Source: an uncultured Clostridium sp.
GTDB taxonomy: Bacteria > Bacillota > Clostridia > Lachnospirales > Lachnospiraceae
Direction: 5' to 3'
DNA length: 64,000 nt
Assembly: GCA_900542035.1 (NCBI GenBank)
Contig: UQMJ01000006.1
Coordinates: 1 to 64,000, forward strand
Under the pieces are notes generated by a model. That model was given only the letters and a program-made list of their open reading frames with translations. It made no database searches and was not told the DNA's origin. Position numbers and translations under genes: made by a program. Below, one piece after another: positions 16,721 through 24,611 of this stretch. Positions within the stretch are counted from its first letter, which is position 1. Every line of letters begins with the position of its first letter.

Positions 16721-18572
16721 AGCAAACGCCTCCTTTCCATCTCATCGCTCCGCAGGCCGAACATTTCTGGCGGCAGTTTGGAGTAACGGTTTCTCCCATG
16801 GCGTTCAGCCATTCTCTCTTTAAGAAATTTTTGGAAATACCGGCGTCGATAAAGTCCCAAGGGAAGATTTCGTCCAGTTCTCTCTGTCTGGTAGTGTAGA
16901 AATCAATGGATAAGCCGCAGGTCTCAAAGGCCTTCATCCAGATTTCATTGTCAAAGCATTCGGACCAGGAATCGTATAAGGCGCCGTTTTTGTAAGCTTC
17001 TTCAATTAAAGCGGAACACTTTCTGTCGCCTCTTGCCAGAACGCCCTCCAGAACAGTTAAATCTGCCTCATGCCAGTTGTAGCGCAGGCTCTTATAGTTT
17101 AACATTTCCCTGAATTTATTGCGGACAATGGCTGCCCGCTCTAAAAATTCTTCTTTGGTGCACATTTTTGCCCACTGGAATGGGGTAAATGGTTTTGGAA
17201 CGAAGAAAGAAGAACTGGCGGTTACCTGAACTTTACCCTGACGTTTTTCCTTTGGAACTTCGTCATAATAAGTTTCTGCTACTTTTTCGGATAACTGGGC
17301 GATGCCTTCCATATCTTCTACTGTCTCAGTCGGAAGTCCCAGCATAAAATAAAGCTTTACCCGATTCCAGCCGCCGCGGAATGCCTCTGCCGCGCCGTTT
17401 AAAATATCCTCCTCCGTCAGCCCTTTGTTAATAACGTCTCTTAAACGCTGGGAACCTGCCTCAGGAGCAAAAGTCAGACTGCTCTTTTTGACATCCTGGA
17501 TTTTGCTCATAACATCCAGGGAGAAGGCGTCGATTCTTAAAGAAGGAAGGGAAATGTTAACTCCTTTTCCATGAAATTCATCCATCAGGAAGGTAACCAG
17601 CCCTTCTAACTGGGTATAGTCGCTGGAACTTAACGAACTTAAGGAAATTTCCTCATGTCCGGTGCTCTTTAACATCTTATAGGCATAGTCCTTTAAATAC
17701 TCCAGGCTGTGTTCCCTAAGAGGGCGGTATACGTTGCCTGCCTGGCAGAACCGGCAGCCGCGGATACATCCGCGCATGATTTCCAGCACGACTCTGTCCT
17801 GGGTAACCTTAATAAATGGAGCTAACGGCTTTTCAATATAAGTAGCATCATCCGGATTTACCACAACCTCTTTGGTAATGGCGGCTTTTGCATGACGGTT
17901 GTTTGGTACAAAAGAAGCAATCGTTCCGTCCTCTTTATAGGAAACGTCATAAAATACCGGTACATAAATGCCTGGGATTTCTGCTGCTGCTTCTAAAAAC
18001 TCTTTCCGGCTTTTTCCGGCTTTTTTGCATTCCTTATAGACGTCCATTAATTCATAATAAACCGTTTCGCCTTCGCCGATATAGAACATATCGAAAAATT
18101 CTGCTAACGGCTCTGGATTGTAGGCGCAGGGGCCGCCGCCGATTACGATGGGATCTGCTTCTGTTCTGTCGCAGGCATGAAGCGGAATCTGGGACAAATC
18201 CAGAATCTGCAGAATATTGGTATAGCACATTTCGTACTGCAGGGTAATTCCTAAAAAGTCAAATTCCTTAATGGGGCTTTGAGACTCCAGGGAGAAAAGC
18301 GGAATCTCTTTTTCTCTCATAATTTTGTCTAAATCTGTCCACGGAGAGTACACGCGTTCGCAGTAAATGTCGTCTCTGCGGTTAAAAAAATCATAGAGGA
18401 TCTGCATCCCCAAATGGGACATACCAATCTCATACACGTCGGGGAAACACATGGCAAAACGAACGTCCACTTTGGACGAGTCTTTTACGACCATGTTTAC
18501 CTCGCCGCCAATATAGCGGGCGGGCTGCTGGATACTCAGCAGAATTTCATCACTTAAAGCTAGTTTTCTCAT
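16704..18572 (-). CDS. TIGR03960-type radical SAM protein with B12-binding-like domain
   Basis: This 622-residue protein has an N-terminal B12-binding-like region (VRFAMCFPDVYEIGMSHLGMQILY) and a radical SAM core with the Cx3Cx2C cluster in RGCIRGCRFCQAGNVYRP. A C-terminal Cys group (CRQKCSACGAMRWKGG) may hold a second metal site. Its substrate is unknown. It starts the minus-strand block that leads through DUF2344 and RNase G. AAAGGAAAT precedes the ATG. Confidence 0.93.
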   Translation of the reverse strand: MRKLALSDEILLSIQQPARYIGGEVNMVVKDSSKVDVRFAMCFPDVYEIGMSHLGMQILYDFFNRRDDIYCERVYSPWTDLDKIMREKEIPLFSLESQSPIKEFDFLGITLQYEMCYTNILQILDLSQIPLHACDRTEADPIVIGGGPCAYNPEPLAEFFDMFYIGEGETVYYELMDVYKECKKAGKSRKEFLEAAAEIPGIYVPVFYDVSYKEDGTIASFVPNNRHAKAAITKEVVVNPDDATYIEKPLAPFIKVTQDRVVLEIMRGCIRGCRFCQAGNVYRPLREHSLEYLKDYAYKMLKSTGHEEISLSSLSSSDYTQLEGLVTFLMDEFHGKGVNISLPSLRIDAFSLDVMSKIQDVKKSSLTFAPEAGSQRLRDVINKGLTEEDILNGAAEAFRGGWNRVKLYFMLGLPTETVEDMEGIAQLSEKVAETYYDEVPKEKRQGKVQVTASSSFFVPKPFTPFQWAKMCTKEEFLERAAIVRNKFREMLNYKSLRYNWHEADLTVLEGVLARGDRKCSALIEEAYKNGALYDSWSECFDNEIWMKAFETCGLSIDFYTTRQRELDEIFPWDFIDAGISKNFLKREWLNAMGETVTPNCRQKCSACGAMRWKGGVCFENKN

Positions 18573-18663
18573 TTTATTTCCTTTATTTTGCTGTTTTTTA
18601 GATTATCACGCATAATTATAATGGTTTTCCTTAGATTAAGCAACAGGCTTTTCTGCATTATTA

Positions 18664-18677
18664 AGGGAAGATTCCCT
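18664..18677. promoter_or_regulatory. AGGGAA/TTCCCT inverted repeat upstream of fic
   Basis: AGGGAA (18664-18669), GA, TTCCCT (18672-18677) is a perfect inverted repeat just upstream of the -35 of the Fic gene. The same half-site recurs at 18714 and 18734, so it is a candidate operator. Confidence 0.4.
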
Positions 18678-18684
18678 CAATAAA

Positions 18685-18712
18685 TTGACTTGCCCTTATT
18701 TTATGCTATAAT
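18685..18712 (+). promoter_or_regulatory. Promoter of the Fic gene
   Basis: TTGACT (18685-18690) and TATAAT (18707-18712) are 16 bases apart, 28 bases before the start codon. Confidence 0.75.
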
Positions 18713-18713
18713 T

Positions 18714-18743
18714 TAAGGGAATGTATTAGGAGGTAAGGGAATG
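18714..18743. repeat. Direct repeat of TAAGGGAATG over the fic start region
   Basis: TAAGGGAATG occurs at 18714-18723 and 18734-18743, exactly 20 bases apart, the second copy including the ATG start codon. Two helical turns of spacing is typical of sites for a DNA-binding dimer. Confidence 0.5.
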
Positions 18744-19787
18744 AGGACATTTAATTACTCTGAAATCAGAACACAGAAATGGGATTCTGATATTCTTAGT
18801 CTGATTGCAGCGATTTATAAAGAAGCCGGTAAGCAGGAAATGTATTTGAAACAGCGTCCGGAAGAACTGGAAAAGCTGGTAGAAATTGCAAAAATACAAA
18901 GTACCGAAGCTTCCAACGCAATTGAAGGAATTGTAACCACCAGTACTCGTATCCGGCAGTTGGTTGAGGAAAAGACTACGCCTAAAAACAGGGATGAGCA
19001 GGAAATCGCAGGGTATCGTGACGCTTTAAATATCATTCATGAAAACTTTGATGCAATTCCAATCACTCAAAACTACATTTTACAGCTTCATAAAATTCTT
19101 TACAGCCATATGAATAATCCTATGGGAGGCCGTACCAAAAGCGTACAAAATTATATTAGTGTCACTTATCCGGACGGTCATGCGGAAATCTTGTTTACGC
19201 CCCTTGCTCCCTATGAAACCCCAGAAGCCCTGGACAAAATCTGTGAAGAATATAATCGTGTAATTGGAAATATGGAGGCAGAACCTCTGCTTGTTATTCC
19301 GATTTTTATTCATGATTTTCTCTGTATCCACCCATTTAATGATGGAAACGGAAGAATGAGCCGTCTGCTGACTTCTCTGCTTCTCTATCGAAGCGGCTTT
19401 TATGTAGGCAGATATATTTCACTGGAAGCCAAAATTGCTAAAAATAAAGATCTTTATTATGATGCGCTTCGCCAATCTCAGACAGGATGGCAGGAAGGCT
19501 GCGAAGATTCCCTTCCATTTACAAAATATCTGTTAGGAACGATTCTTTCTGCATATAAAGATTTTGAAGACCGTTTTACCCTGGTAGAAACCAGGCTTCC
19601 TGCATTGGAAATGGTAAGACAAGCCTCTTTAAAAAAAATCGGCCGTTTTACCAAACAGGATATTCGGGAACTCTGCCCTTCTCTCAGCGTCAGTTCTGTC
19701 GAAGGAGCTTTGCGCAAGCTGGTTGCAGAAGGAGACCTGAAACGGGAAGGAAACGGCAAAAGTACCTGCTATTACCGCCTGAGATAA
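18741..19787 (+). CDS. Fic family protein (class II, self-inhibited AMP transferase type)
   Basis: This 348-residue protein has the Fic motif HPFNDGNGR (catalytic His near residue 197), which transfers AMP, or removes it, from hydroxyl groups of target proteins. The inhibitory helix motif S-x-x-x-E-G is at residues 58-63 (SNAIEG), placing it in class II with an N-terminal inhibitory segment. The last 60 residues look like a winged helix (FTKQDIRELCPSLSVSSVEGALRKLVAEGDL), so it may bind DNA, perhaps its own promoter. No separate antitoxin gene is adjacent. It lies alone between two convergent or divergent operons. Confidence 0.93.
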   Translation: MRTFNYSEIRTQKWDSDILSLIAAIYKEAGKQEMYLKQRPEELEKLVEIAKIQSTEASNAIEGIVTTSTRIRQLVEEKTTPKNRDEQEIAGYRDALNIIHENFDAIPITQNYILQLHKILYSHMNNPMGGRTKSVQNYISVTYPDGHAEILFTPLAPYETPEALDKICEEYNRVIGNMEAEPLLVIPIFIHDFLCIHPFNDGNGRMSRLLTSLLLYRSGFYVGRYISLEAKIAKNKDLYYDALRQSQTGWQEGCEDSLPFTKYLLGTILSAYKDFEDRFTLVETRLPALEMVRQASLKKIGRFTKQDIRELCPSLSVSSVEGALRKLVAEGDLKREGNGKSTCYYRLR

Positions 19788-19801
19788 TTCCCCCAACCTC
19801 C

Positions 19802-19863
19802 AAAAACGCCTATTACAGTCCCAAGGCATTCCTTTCATCCTTGTTTCTGCAACAGGCGTTTTT
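19802..19863. terminator. Terminator shared by fic and the kduD-like gene
   Basis: AAAAACGCCTATTACAG (19802-19818) pairs, with two mismatches, with CTGCAACAGGCGTTTTT (19847-19863). T-runs follow in both directions. The loop holds a further AAGG/CCTT pair. Confidence 0.65.
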
Positions 19864-19872
19864 ATCGCTATT

Positions 19873-20646
19873 TTATTTTACCAGGTATCCTCCATCAACA
19901 GGGATAACGGCTCCGTTCAGATAATCGCTGGCAGAGGAAGCCAAGAAAAGAACCGGTCCCTTCATGTCTTTTGGTGTTCCCCAGCGTCCGGCAGGAATAC
20001 GTGCGGTGCACTCATCTTTTCTTTCCTGGGTCATATTGGCGCACATTTCGGTATCCATATAACCTGGGGCGATGACGTTGCAGCAAATGTTATGGTCTGC
20101 GCAGTCAGACGCAATACTTTTGCTTAACTGAGTTACAGCGCCTTTTGCTGCAGTATAGGCAGGCACTGTTGTTCCGCCAAAGAACGAAGACATGGAGCCG
20201 ATATTGATGATTTTGCCGACAGTATCCTGATCCTTCATAACCTGAATCGCTTTCTGGCACATGAACCATACATGATTTAAGTTTACATTAATGACCAGAT
20301 CCCACATCTCTTTTGGAAACTCCCATGGCTCATACCGTCTCTGGATTCCTGCAGCAGGAATCAGCACGTCTAATCTGCCGCCTAACAGTTTCATGGCTTC
20401 TTCAAACATCCGGTCAATTTCTTCTTTTTTGGATAAATCTCCGGACACGCAGTAAGCTTCATATCCCATTGCCTTGTACTCGTTTGTTACCATTTCCAGC
20501 TTTTCCTTCTGGACATCCATCAGGACAACGGCTGCGCCATTTTCTAAAAGAGCCTCTGCCATTCCTTTAGAAAGACCCTGGGCGCCTCCTGTTACGATAC
20601 ATTTCTTTCCTTCTACGCTAAATGCTTTTTTATAATCGTATGCCAT
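19873..20646 (-). CDS. KduD-like short-chain dehydrogenase
   Basis: The ATG at 20646 follows GAGGAAAAAAG and gives 257 residues; the longer frame to 20700 lacks a site. This SDR has the Rossmann motif TGGAQGLSKG, the active-site Ser in INIGSMSSF, and YTAAK (Tyr and Lys). IQRRYEPWEF, RIPAGRWGTPKDMKGP and SSASDYLNGAVIPVDGGYL closely resemble KduD, which interconverts 2-dehydro-3-deoxygluconate and its 2,5-diketo form in pectin and uronate breakdown. A gluconate 5-dehydrogenase role is possible. It is the last gene of the TRAP operon. Confidence 0.8.
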   Translation of the reverse strand: MAYDYKKAFSVEGKKCIVTGGAQGLSKGMAEALLENGAAVVLMDVQKEKLEMVTNEYKAMGYEAYCVSGDLSKKEEIDRMFEEAMKLLGGRLDVLIPAAGIQRRYEPWEFPKEMWDLVINVNLNHVWFMCQKAIQVMKDQDTVGKIINIGSMSSFFGGTTVPAYTAAKGAVTQLSKSIASDCADHNICCNVIAPGYMDTEMCANMTQERKDECTARIPAGRWGTPKDMKGPVLFLASSASDYLNGAVIPVDGGYLVK

Positions 20647-20714
20647 CTTTTTTCCTCTTTTCTTTTTTGAGTTGTTCATTGATAATAAGTTCATAACCAT
20701 TTATTTTCTATGCA

Positions 20715-21986
20715 TCAGTGAATAAAAAATGTACTGAGGGCCGGAATAAACACGATTGCAAAAAATACAGCTAAATATCCGATAAAGAATGGAACCTCTC
20801 CTTTGGCAATCTCTCCCATCTTTAATTTGGATACGCTGGCAGCCGAGAAAATATTAACTGCTACCGGAGGCGTCATAGTTCCAATTACATTGGAAATTGA
20901 TACAATCATTCCAAAATGAATGGCGTTAATTCCCAAACTGGATGCAATAGGCCAGAGAACCGGTACTAAAAGAACACAGGTTGCAATACCCTCTAAAAAT
21001 GTTCCGAATATTAGTAAAATAACAGCCACAATCAGGCAGAACATGGATGCGGACAGGTTCATTCCTACAATGGTATCTACCAGCTGGGTAGAGATTCCGG
21101 AGAAGGTAAACAGCCAGGAAAATGCGGTAGAGGTGGCAATAATAAACAGCATCATTGCGCTTCCCTTTCCAGATTCCAGGATAATCGTTTTTAAATCTTT
21201 AAGGTGAATCTCTTTATATACGAATACACCTACGATAAAGGAATATACAACTGCTGTAGCAGCCGACTCTGTCGGGGTCAGCATGCCGGAATAAATGCCG
21301 CCTAAAATGATAACCGGAAGAAAGATTGCCGGAATCGCGCCGATAAAGGAATTCCAGAGATCCTTAAAGGTGGCTTTCTCTGCATTTTTCGGCCACTGTT
21401 CTTTGTGGGACAGGTAAATGCAGATACTGATTAATACAACGCCAATCATTGCGCCTGCTACCAGTCCGGCTTTAAACATATCTCCAACGGAGCTGTTGGT
21501 AATGGTACAGTAGACAACCATAATAATACTCGGCGGAATAATAGGGCCAAGGCCGCCGGATACGGTAAGCAGTCCGGCGCAGCGGGCTTTCGGATATCCC
21601 AGCTTTACCATTTCCGGATACAGCATGGAGCCGATGGCAAGAACTGTAGCCGGAGCAGAACCGGAAAGAGCCGCAAAAAACGCACAGGCCAGAACCATTG
21701 CATAACACATACCGCCCCTTACATTTCCGATAATCCGGTTGGCAAAATCTACCAATCTGCGGGAAATTCCACCCTGGGTCATCAGATTGCCTGCCAGTAC
21801 GAAAAACGGAATTGCCATAATGGAAACCGAATCCAGGGCAGTAAACATTCTCTGTCCGACCACTGCTAACGGAACGTCATAGGTAAGCATAGACAGCATT
21901 GTGGCAGCTCCAAGCGAGATGGAAATGGGGACGCCAATGATTAAAAGCAGGGCTAATGTGCCAAATAATACAATTGCAGTTGTCAT
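20715..21986 (-). CDS. dctM: TRAP transporter large permease (DctM)
   Basis: This 423-residue protein has about twelve membrane segments and DctM signatures such as VPISISLGAATMLSM, GSAPATVLAIGSMLYPEM and GGLGPIIPPSIIMVVYC. It is the sodium-coupled translocation subunit of a TRAP transporter, which imports organic acids captured by DctP. It overlaps dctQ by ATGA and is followed 69 bp later by the start of the kduD-like gene. The substrate is probably a sugar acid judging from that neighbour. Confidence 0.95.
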   Translation of the reverse strand: MTTAIVLFGTLALLLIIGVPISISLGAATMLSMLTYDVPLAVVGQRMFTALDSVSIMAIPFFVLAGNLMTQGGISRRLVDFANRIIGNVRGGMCYAMVLACAFFAALSGSAPATVLAIGSMLYPEMVKLGYPKARCAGLLTVSGGLGPIIPPSIIMVVYCTITNSSVGDMFKAGLVAGAMIGVVLISICIYLSHKEQWPKNAEKATFKDLWNSFIGAIPAIFLPVIILGGIYSGMLTPTESAATAVVYSFIVGVFVYKEIHLKDLKTIILESGKGSAMMLFIIATSTAFSWLFTFSGISTQLVDTIVGMNLSASMFCLIVAVILLIFGTFLEGIATCVLLVPVLWPIASSLGINAIHFGMIVSISNVIGTMTPPVAVNIFSAASVSKLKMGEIAKGEVPFFIGYLAVFFAIVFIPALSTFFIH

Positions 21987-22480
21987 TTGTTTTCCTCCTC
22001 ACAGTCATTTGTTTTGGAAAAGATGATTCCGGCCAGCATACCCGTCTGTACTACAGTGATAATGGCAAAGCTTAACGTAATGGCAAAATAGGGAATCAGC
22101 ATTGGAATCCGCAGGCCAGGAGACATCTGGTGGGACACGTTCTGCATCCATAAAAGCTTAAAAGAAGTTACAAAGACTGTGGCAGAAAACAGAACCACGA
22201 CCAGTTTTGCAAGGAGCTGTACTGCTTTTTTTGTCTGTCCCCTTAACTTGTCAGTAAGAGCCGTAATAGAAATCTGGGTACCGGCTCTTAAACCAGCTTC
22301 TGCCGCAATCAGCGCCATATACACCATACAATATCTGGCAAGCTCTTCAAACCAGGAGATTCCCAAATGGAAAAGATTTCGGTTTAACACCTGGGCGAAA
22401 GAAGCCAGCACCATAACGACAAAGGTTCCTATCAAAATTCCGTCTTCTGCTTTTTGCAGATATTGAAGCAACTTTTTCAT
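21983..22480 (-). CDS. dctQ: TRAP transporter small permease (DctQ)
   Basis: This 165-residue protein has four membrane segments and the DctQ motif NRNLFHLGISWFEELARYCMVYMAL, AAEAGLRAGTQISI. It is the small subunit that works with DctM. AAGGAGG precedes the ATG, and dctP ends 12 bp upstream. Confidence 0.94.
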   Translation of the reverse strand: MKKLLQYLQKAEDGILIGTFVVMVLASFAQVLNRNLFHLGISWFEELARYCMVYMALIAAEAGLRAGTQISITALTDKLRGQTKKAVQLLAKLVVVLFSATVFVTSFKLLWMQNVSHQMSPGLRIPMLIPYFAITLSFAIITVVQTGMLAGIIFSKTNDCEEENK

Positions 22481-22491
22481 AATGTCCTCCT

Positions 22492-23499
22492 TTATTGATT
22501 ATTTTTATCTGCCTCAATGGCATCCAGCCATTCTTTTGGCATCTGCGCCCGATAAGGTTCGATTGCTGGAAGTACCTTTGCTTTTAATGCTTCCCTGTCA
22601 ATCTCATAAAACTGAACGCCTAATTCTTTTAATTCCTTTTCTGCCTCTGCATTGGCTTCTGCCAGAAGCTGTCTCTGGGTATTGCAGCCACGCTTTACGG
22701 CTTCATCAACGACAGGTTTTAATTCATCAGGAATTTTGTTCCATGCCCGTTCAGAAAATCCAACTCCCATAAACACGAACAGGTGATTGGTATAAGTAAT
22801 GTTTTTGGTTACTTCATAAAACTTATTGGCCAATACGTCTGAAACGGCATTTTCTGCTGCGTCAATAGTCTTTTGCTGAAGTCCGGTAAATACGTCTCCG
22901 GATGCCATTGGAGTCGCCATAGCCCCCAGCGAATTAAAGAGTTCCATATGAAGGCTGTTTTCCATGGTACGGATTTTAAGACCTTCAAAATCATCTGACG
23001 TCTGAATTGGACGATTGGAGAATACGTTCCGGTAACCGGACTCAATCCATCCTGCAATGTGAATGCCCTGCTCTTCTGCTTTTTCGGCAATTAGATCTCC
23101 GAGTGTTCCGTCAATTACACGATGGGCCTGATCCACGTTGTCAAACAGGAATGGTTGATCCAATACGGCCATTTCCGGAATAAAGGAACTCATAACTGCA
23201 TTTGCGGCATAAAACATATCGATGGAACCTAACTGGGCGCCTTCATATAAATCTCGCTCATTTCCCAGCTGTCCGCTTGGATAAATAGTAATTTCTACTT
23301 TTCCGTCTGTGGCCTTATAGACTTCGTCAGCAATGGCCTTGCATCCAAAATAGTAATTGGTGGTGTCGGAATTGACGATTCCAAATTTCAGATGAATGGT
23401 TTCTTCTTCATTTGCTGCAGTTTGCTTGGCGCTGCATCCGGAAAGAACCACAGTAAGCATGACTGCTGATAAAATTACCGCCTTCCACTTCTTTCTCAT
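22492..23499 (-). CDS. dctP: TRAP transporter substrate-binding lipoprotein (DctP)
   Basis: The ATG at 23499 follows AGAGAGGA and gives 335 residues with a lipoprotein signal peptide (lipobox VLSGC, Cys22). The mature protein has the DctP family pattern: VEITIYPSGQLGNERDLYEGAQLGSID, and LKIRTMENSLHMELFNSLGAMATPMA around the conserved Arg that binds the ligand carboxylate. It is the first gene of the operon and decides its substrate, probably a hexuronate or related acid. Confidence 0.93.
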   Translation of the reverse strand: MRKKWKAVILSAVMLTVVLSGCSAKQTAANEEETIHLKFGIVNSDTTNYYFGCKAIADEVYKATDGKVEITIYPSGQLGNERDLYEGAQLGSIDMFYAANAVMSSFIPEMAVLDQPFLFDNVDQAHRVIDGTLGDLIAEKAEEQGIHIAGWIESGYRNVFSNRPIQTSDDFEGLKIRTMENSLHMELFNSLGAMATPMASGDVFTGLQQKTIDAAENAVSDVLANKFYEVTKNITYTNHLFVFMGVGFSERAWNKIPDELKPVVDEAVKRGCNTQRQLLAEANAEAEKELKELGVQFYEIDREALKAKVLPAIEPYRAQMPKEWLDAIEADKNNQ

Positions 23500-23568
23500 A
23501 ATCCTCTCTCCTTTTTCCTGAAAAAATCTTCCAGTTACGTTTGAAAAAAATTTGCTGCAAGTCATAGA

Positions 23569-23588
23569 CATATGTCGTCATACGTCGT
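23569..23588. promoter_or_regulatory. Candidate operator in the dctP leader
   Basis: CATATGTCGT and CATACGTCGT form a 10-bp direct repeat, and GACATATGTC at 23567-23576 is a perfect palindrome. The site lies just downstream of the promoter start point, a natural position for repression by the adjacent FadR-type regulator. Confidence 0.45.
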
Positions 23589-23601
23589 TCAAGATGAAAT
23601 C

Positions 23602-23630
23602 ATCATATAACTTTTGTGGCTATTCGTCAA
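23602..23630 (-). promoter_or_regulatory. Promoter of the dctPQM-kduD operon
   Basis: On the minus strand TTGACG (23625-23630) is 17 bases before TATGAT (23602-23607). Confidence 0.7.
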
Positions 23631-23692
23631 TACTTTTTACTATTTTTGTATATTTGAACAATTTATATCGTATAAAATGTGCATAATATACA

Positions 23693-23755
23693 AATTCCCA
23701 TCTATTCTAGGCAAAAAAAGATAAGATGTTTTTGCTCTCGAAATAGATGGGAATT
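23693..23755 (-). terminator. Long hairpin after the FadR-type regulator gene
   Basis: AATTCCCATCTATT (23693-23706) and AATAGATGGGAATT (23742-23755) form a perfect 14-bp stem; inside, GCAAAAA (23711-23717) pairs with TTTTTGC (23729-23735). It begins 5 bp after the regulator stop codon. The T-run is weak, so it is terminator-like rather than canonical. Confidence 0.5.
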
Positions 23756-23759
23756 CAAA

Positions 23760-24497
23760 TTAGTCTTCTGTTTTTAATTTTTCTTTTGTAAAGGATAAAT
23801 GTTCAATCATAGCGGCTCTGGCCGCATTCGGATCGTGGTGTTCAATCGCGGTTATAATTTTTTCATGGGCGCTGGTAGAAGCCATCCATTCCTTTTTATC
23901 AGTGGTTTCAAAGAACATCGCGATTGCCCGATGAATTGCGGGAAGAAGATGGGGAATGATTTCGTTCTGCGTGCTTTTGGCCCAGCAGGAATGGAGTTCA
24001 ATGTCTTTTTCAATATACCTCTGCCCATTCCGGATTAATTCCGAAATTTCCTGATTTAACCGCCGCATTTCTTTTATATTTTCTTCCGAAGCATTCTGGG
24101 CCGCCAGTTCTGCGATCTGGGGTTCTAGCATAAATCGGATCTGGATTAAATCTTTCATCAGCTTTTCTTTATCTTCATAGAACCGAAGTCCGTAAGGGTC
24201 GTCTGCCACTCCTGGTTCCTGGGCTACAAAAGTGCCCTTTCCACGCCGGATTTCCAGAATATTTCGGGAAACCAGAAGTTTTACTGCTTCGCGGATGGTT
24301 CCTCTGCCTACATTCAGACTTTCTGCCAGCTCAAATTCATTTGGCAGTTTTTCGCCCCGTTGAATATCGTTTGTTATAATCAGCTCTCCGATACGGTCGG
24401 CTACCCGTTCCGCCAGAGGTCTGCTGTTTTCATCAAATGCTTTTAACACGTTTTGCACCGGTTCCTTTCTTTTATGTAATCTTTCCGAAAATATCAT
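23760..24497 (-). CDS. GntR family regulator, FadR subfamily
   Basis: This protein of up to 245 residues has a GntR winged helix (LPNEFELAESLNVGRGTIREAVKLLVSRNILEIRRGKGTFV) and an all-helical FCD sensor domain with metal-ligand residues, including the late His in ASTSAHEKIITAIEHHD. FadR-type regulators with FCD domains usually sense organic or sugar acids. It lies between the TRAP operon and the divergent SLC13 gene and probably controls both. The ATG at 24497 has no ribosome site; GTG codons at 24458 or 24449 after AAAGGA are alternatives. Confidence 0.9.
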   Translation of the reverse strand: MIFSERLHKRKEPVQNVLKAFDENSRPLAERVADRIGELIITNDIQRGEKLPNEFELAESLNVGRGTIREAVKLLVSRNILEIRRGKGTFVAQEPGVADDPYGLRFYEDKEKLMKDLIQIRFMLEPQIAELAAQNASEENIKEMRRLNQEISELIRNGQRYIEKDIELHSCWAKSTQNEIIPHLLPAIHRAIAMFFETTDKKEWMASTSAHEKIITAIEHHDPNAARAAMIEHLSFTKEKLKTED

Positions 24498-24561
24498 AGC
24501 ACAAGTTTTATTTTTTTGCTATATTTTCCAATATCTTAGCATAGGCTATCGATTCATGAAA

Positions 24562-24584
24562 AACAATTTGTTAAAATTATAACA
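24562..24584. promoter_or_regulatory. Candidate operator between the regulator and SLC13 genes
   Basis: AACAA-T-TTGTT (24562-24572) overlaps TGTTA-AAATTA-TAACA (24569-24584). Both are perfect inverted repeats in the divergent intergenic region. Confidence 0.35.
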
Positions 24585-24611
24585 GATTAATTTTTACGGA
24601 GGTATGTACCA

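Noticed and set aside
18741..19787. Fic/antitoxin pair (FicT/FicA type)
   Set aside because: No small antitoxin gene is adjacent; the inhibitory helix is inside the protein itself.
23569..23588. Start of a CRISPR-like or tandem repeat
   Set aside because: Only two 10-bp copies; the position suggests an operator instead.
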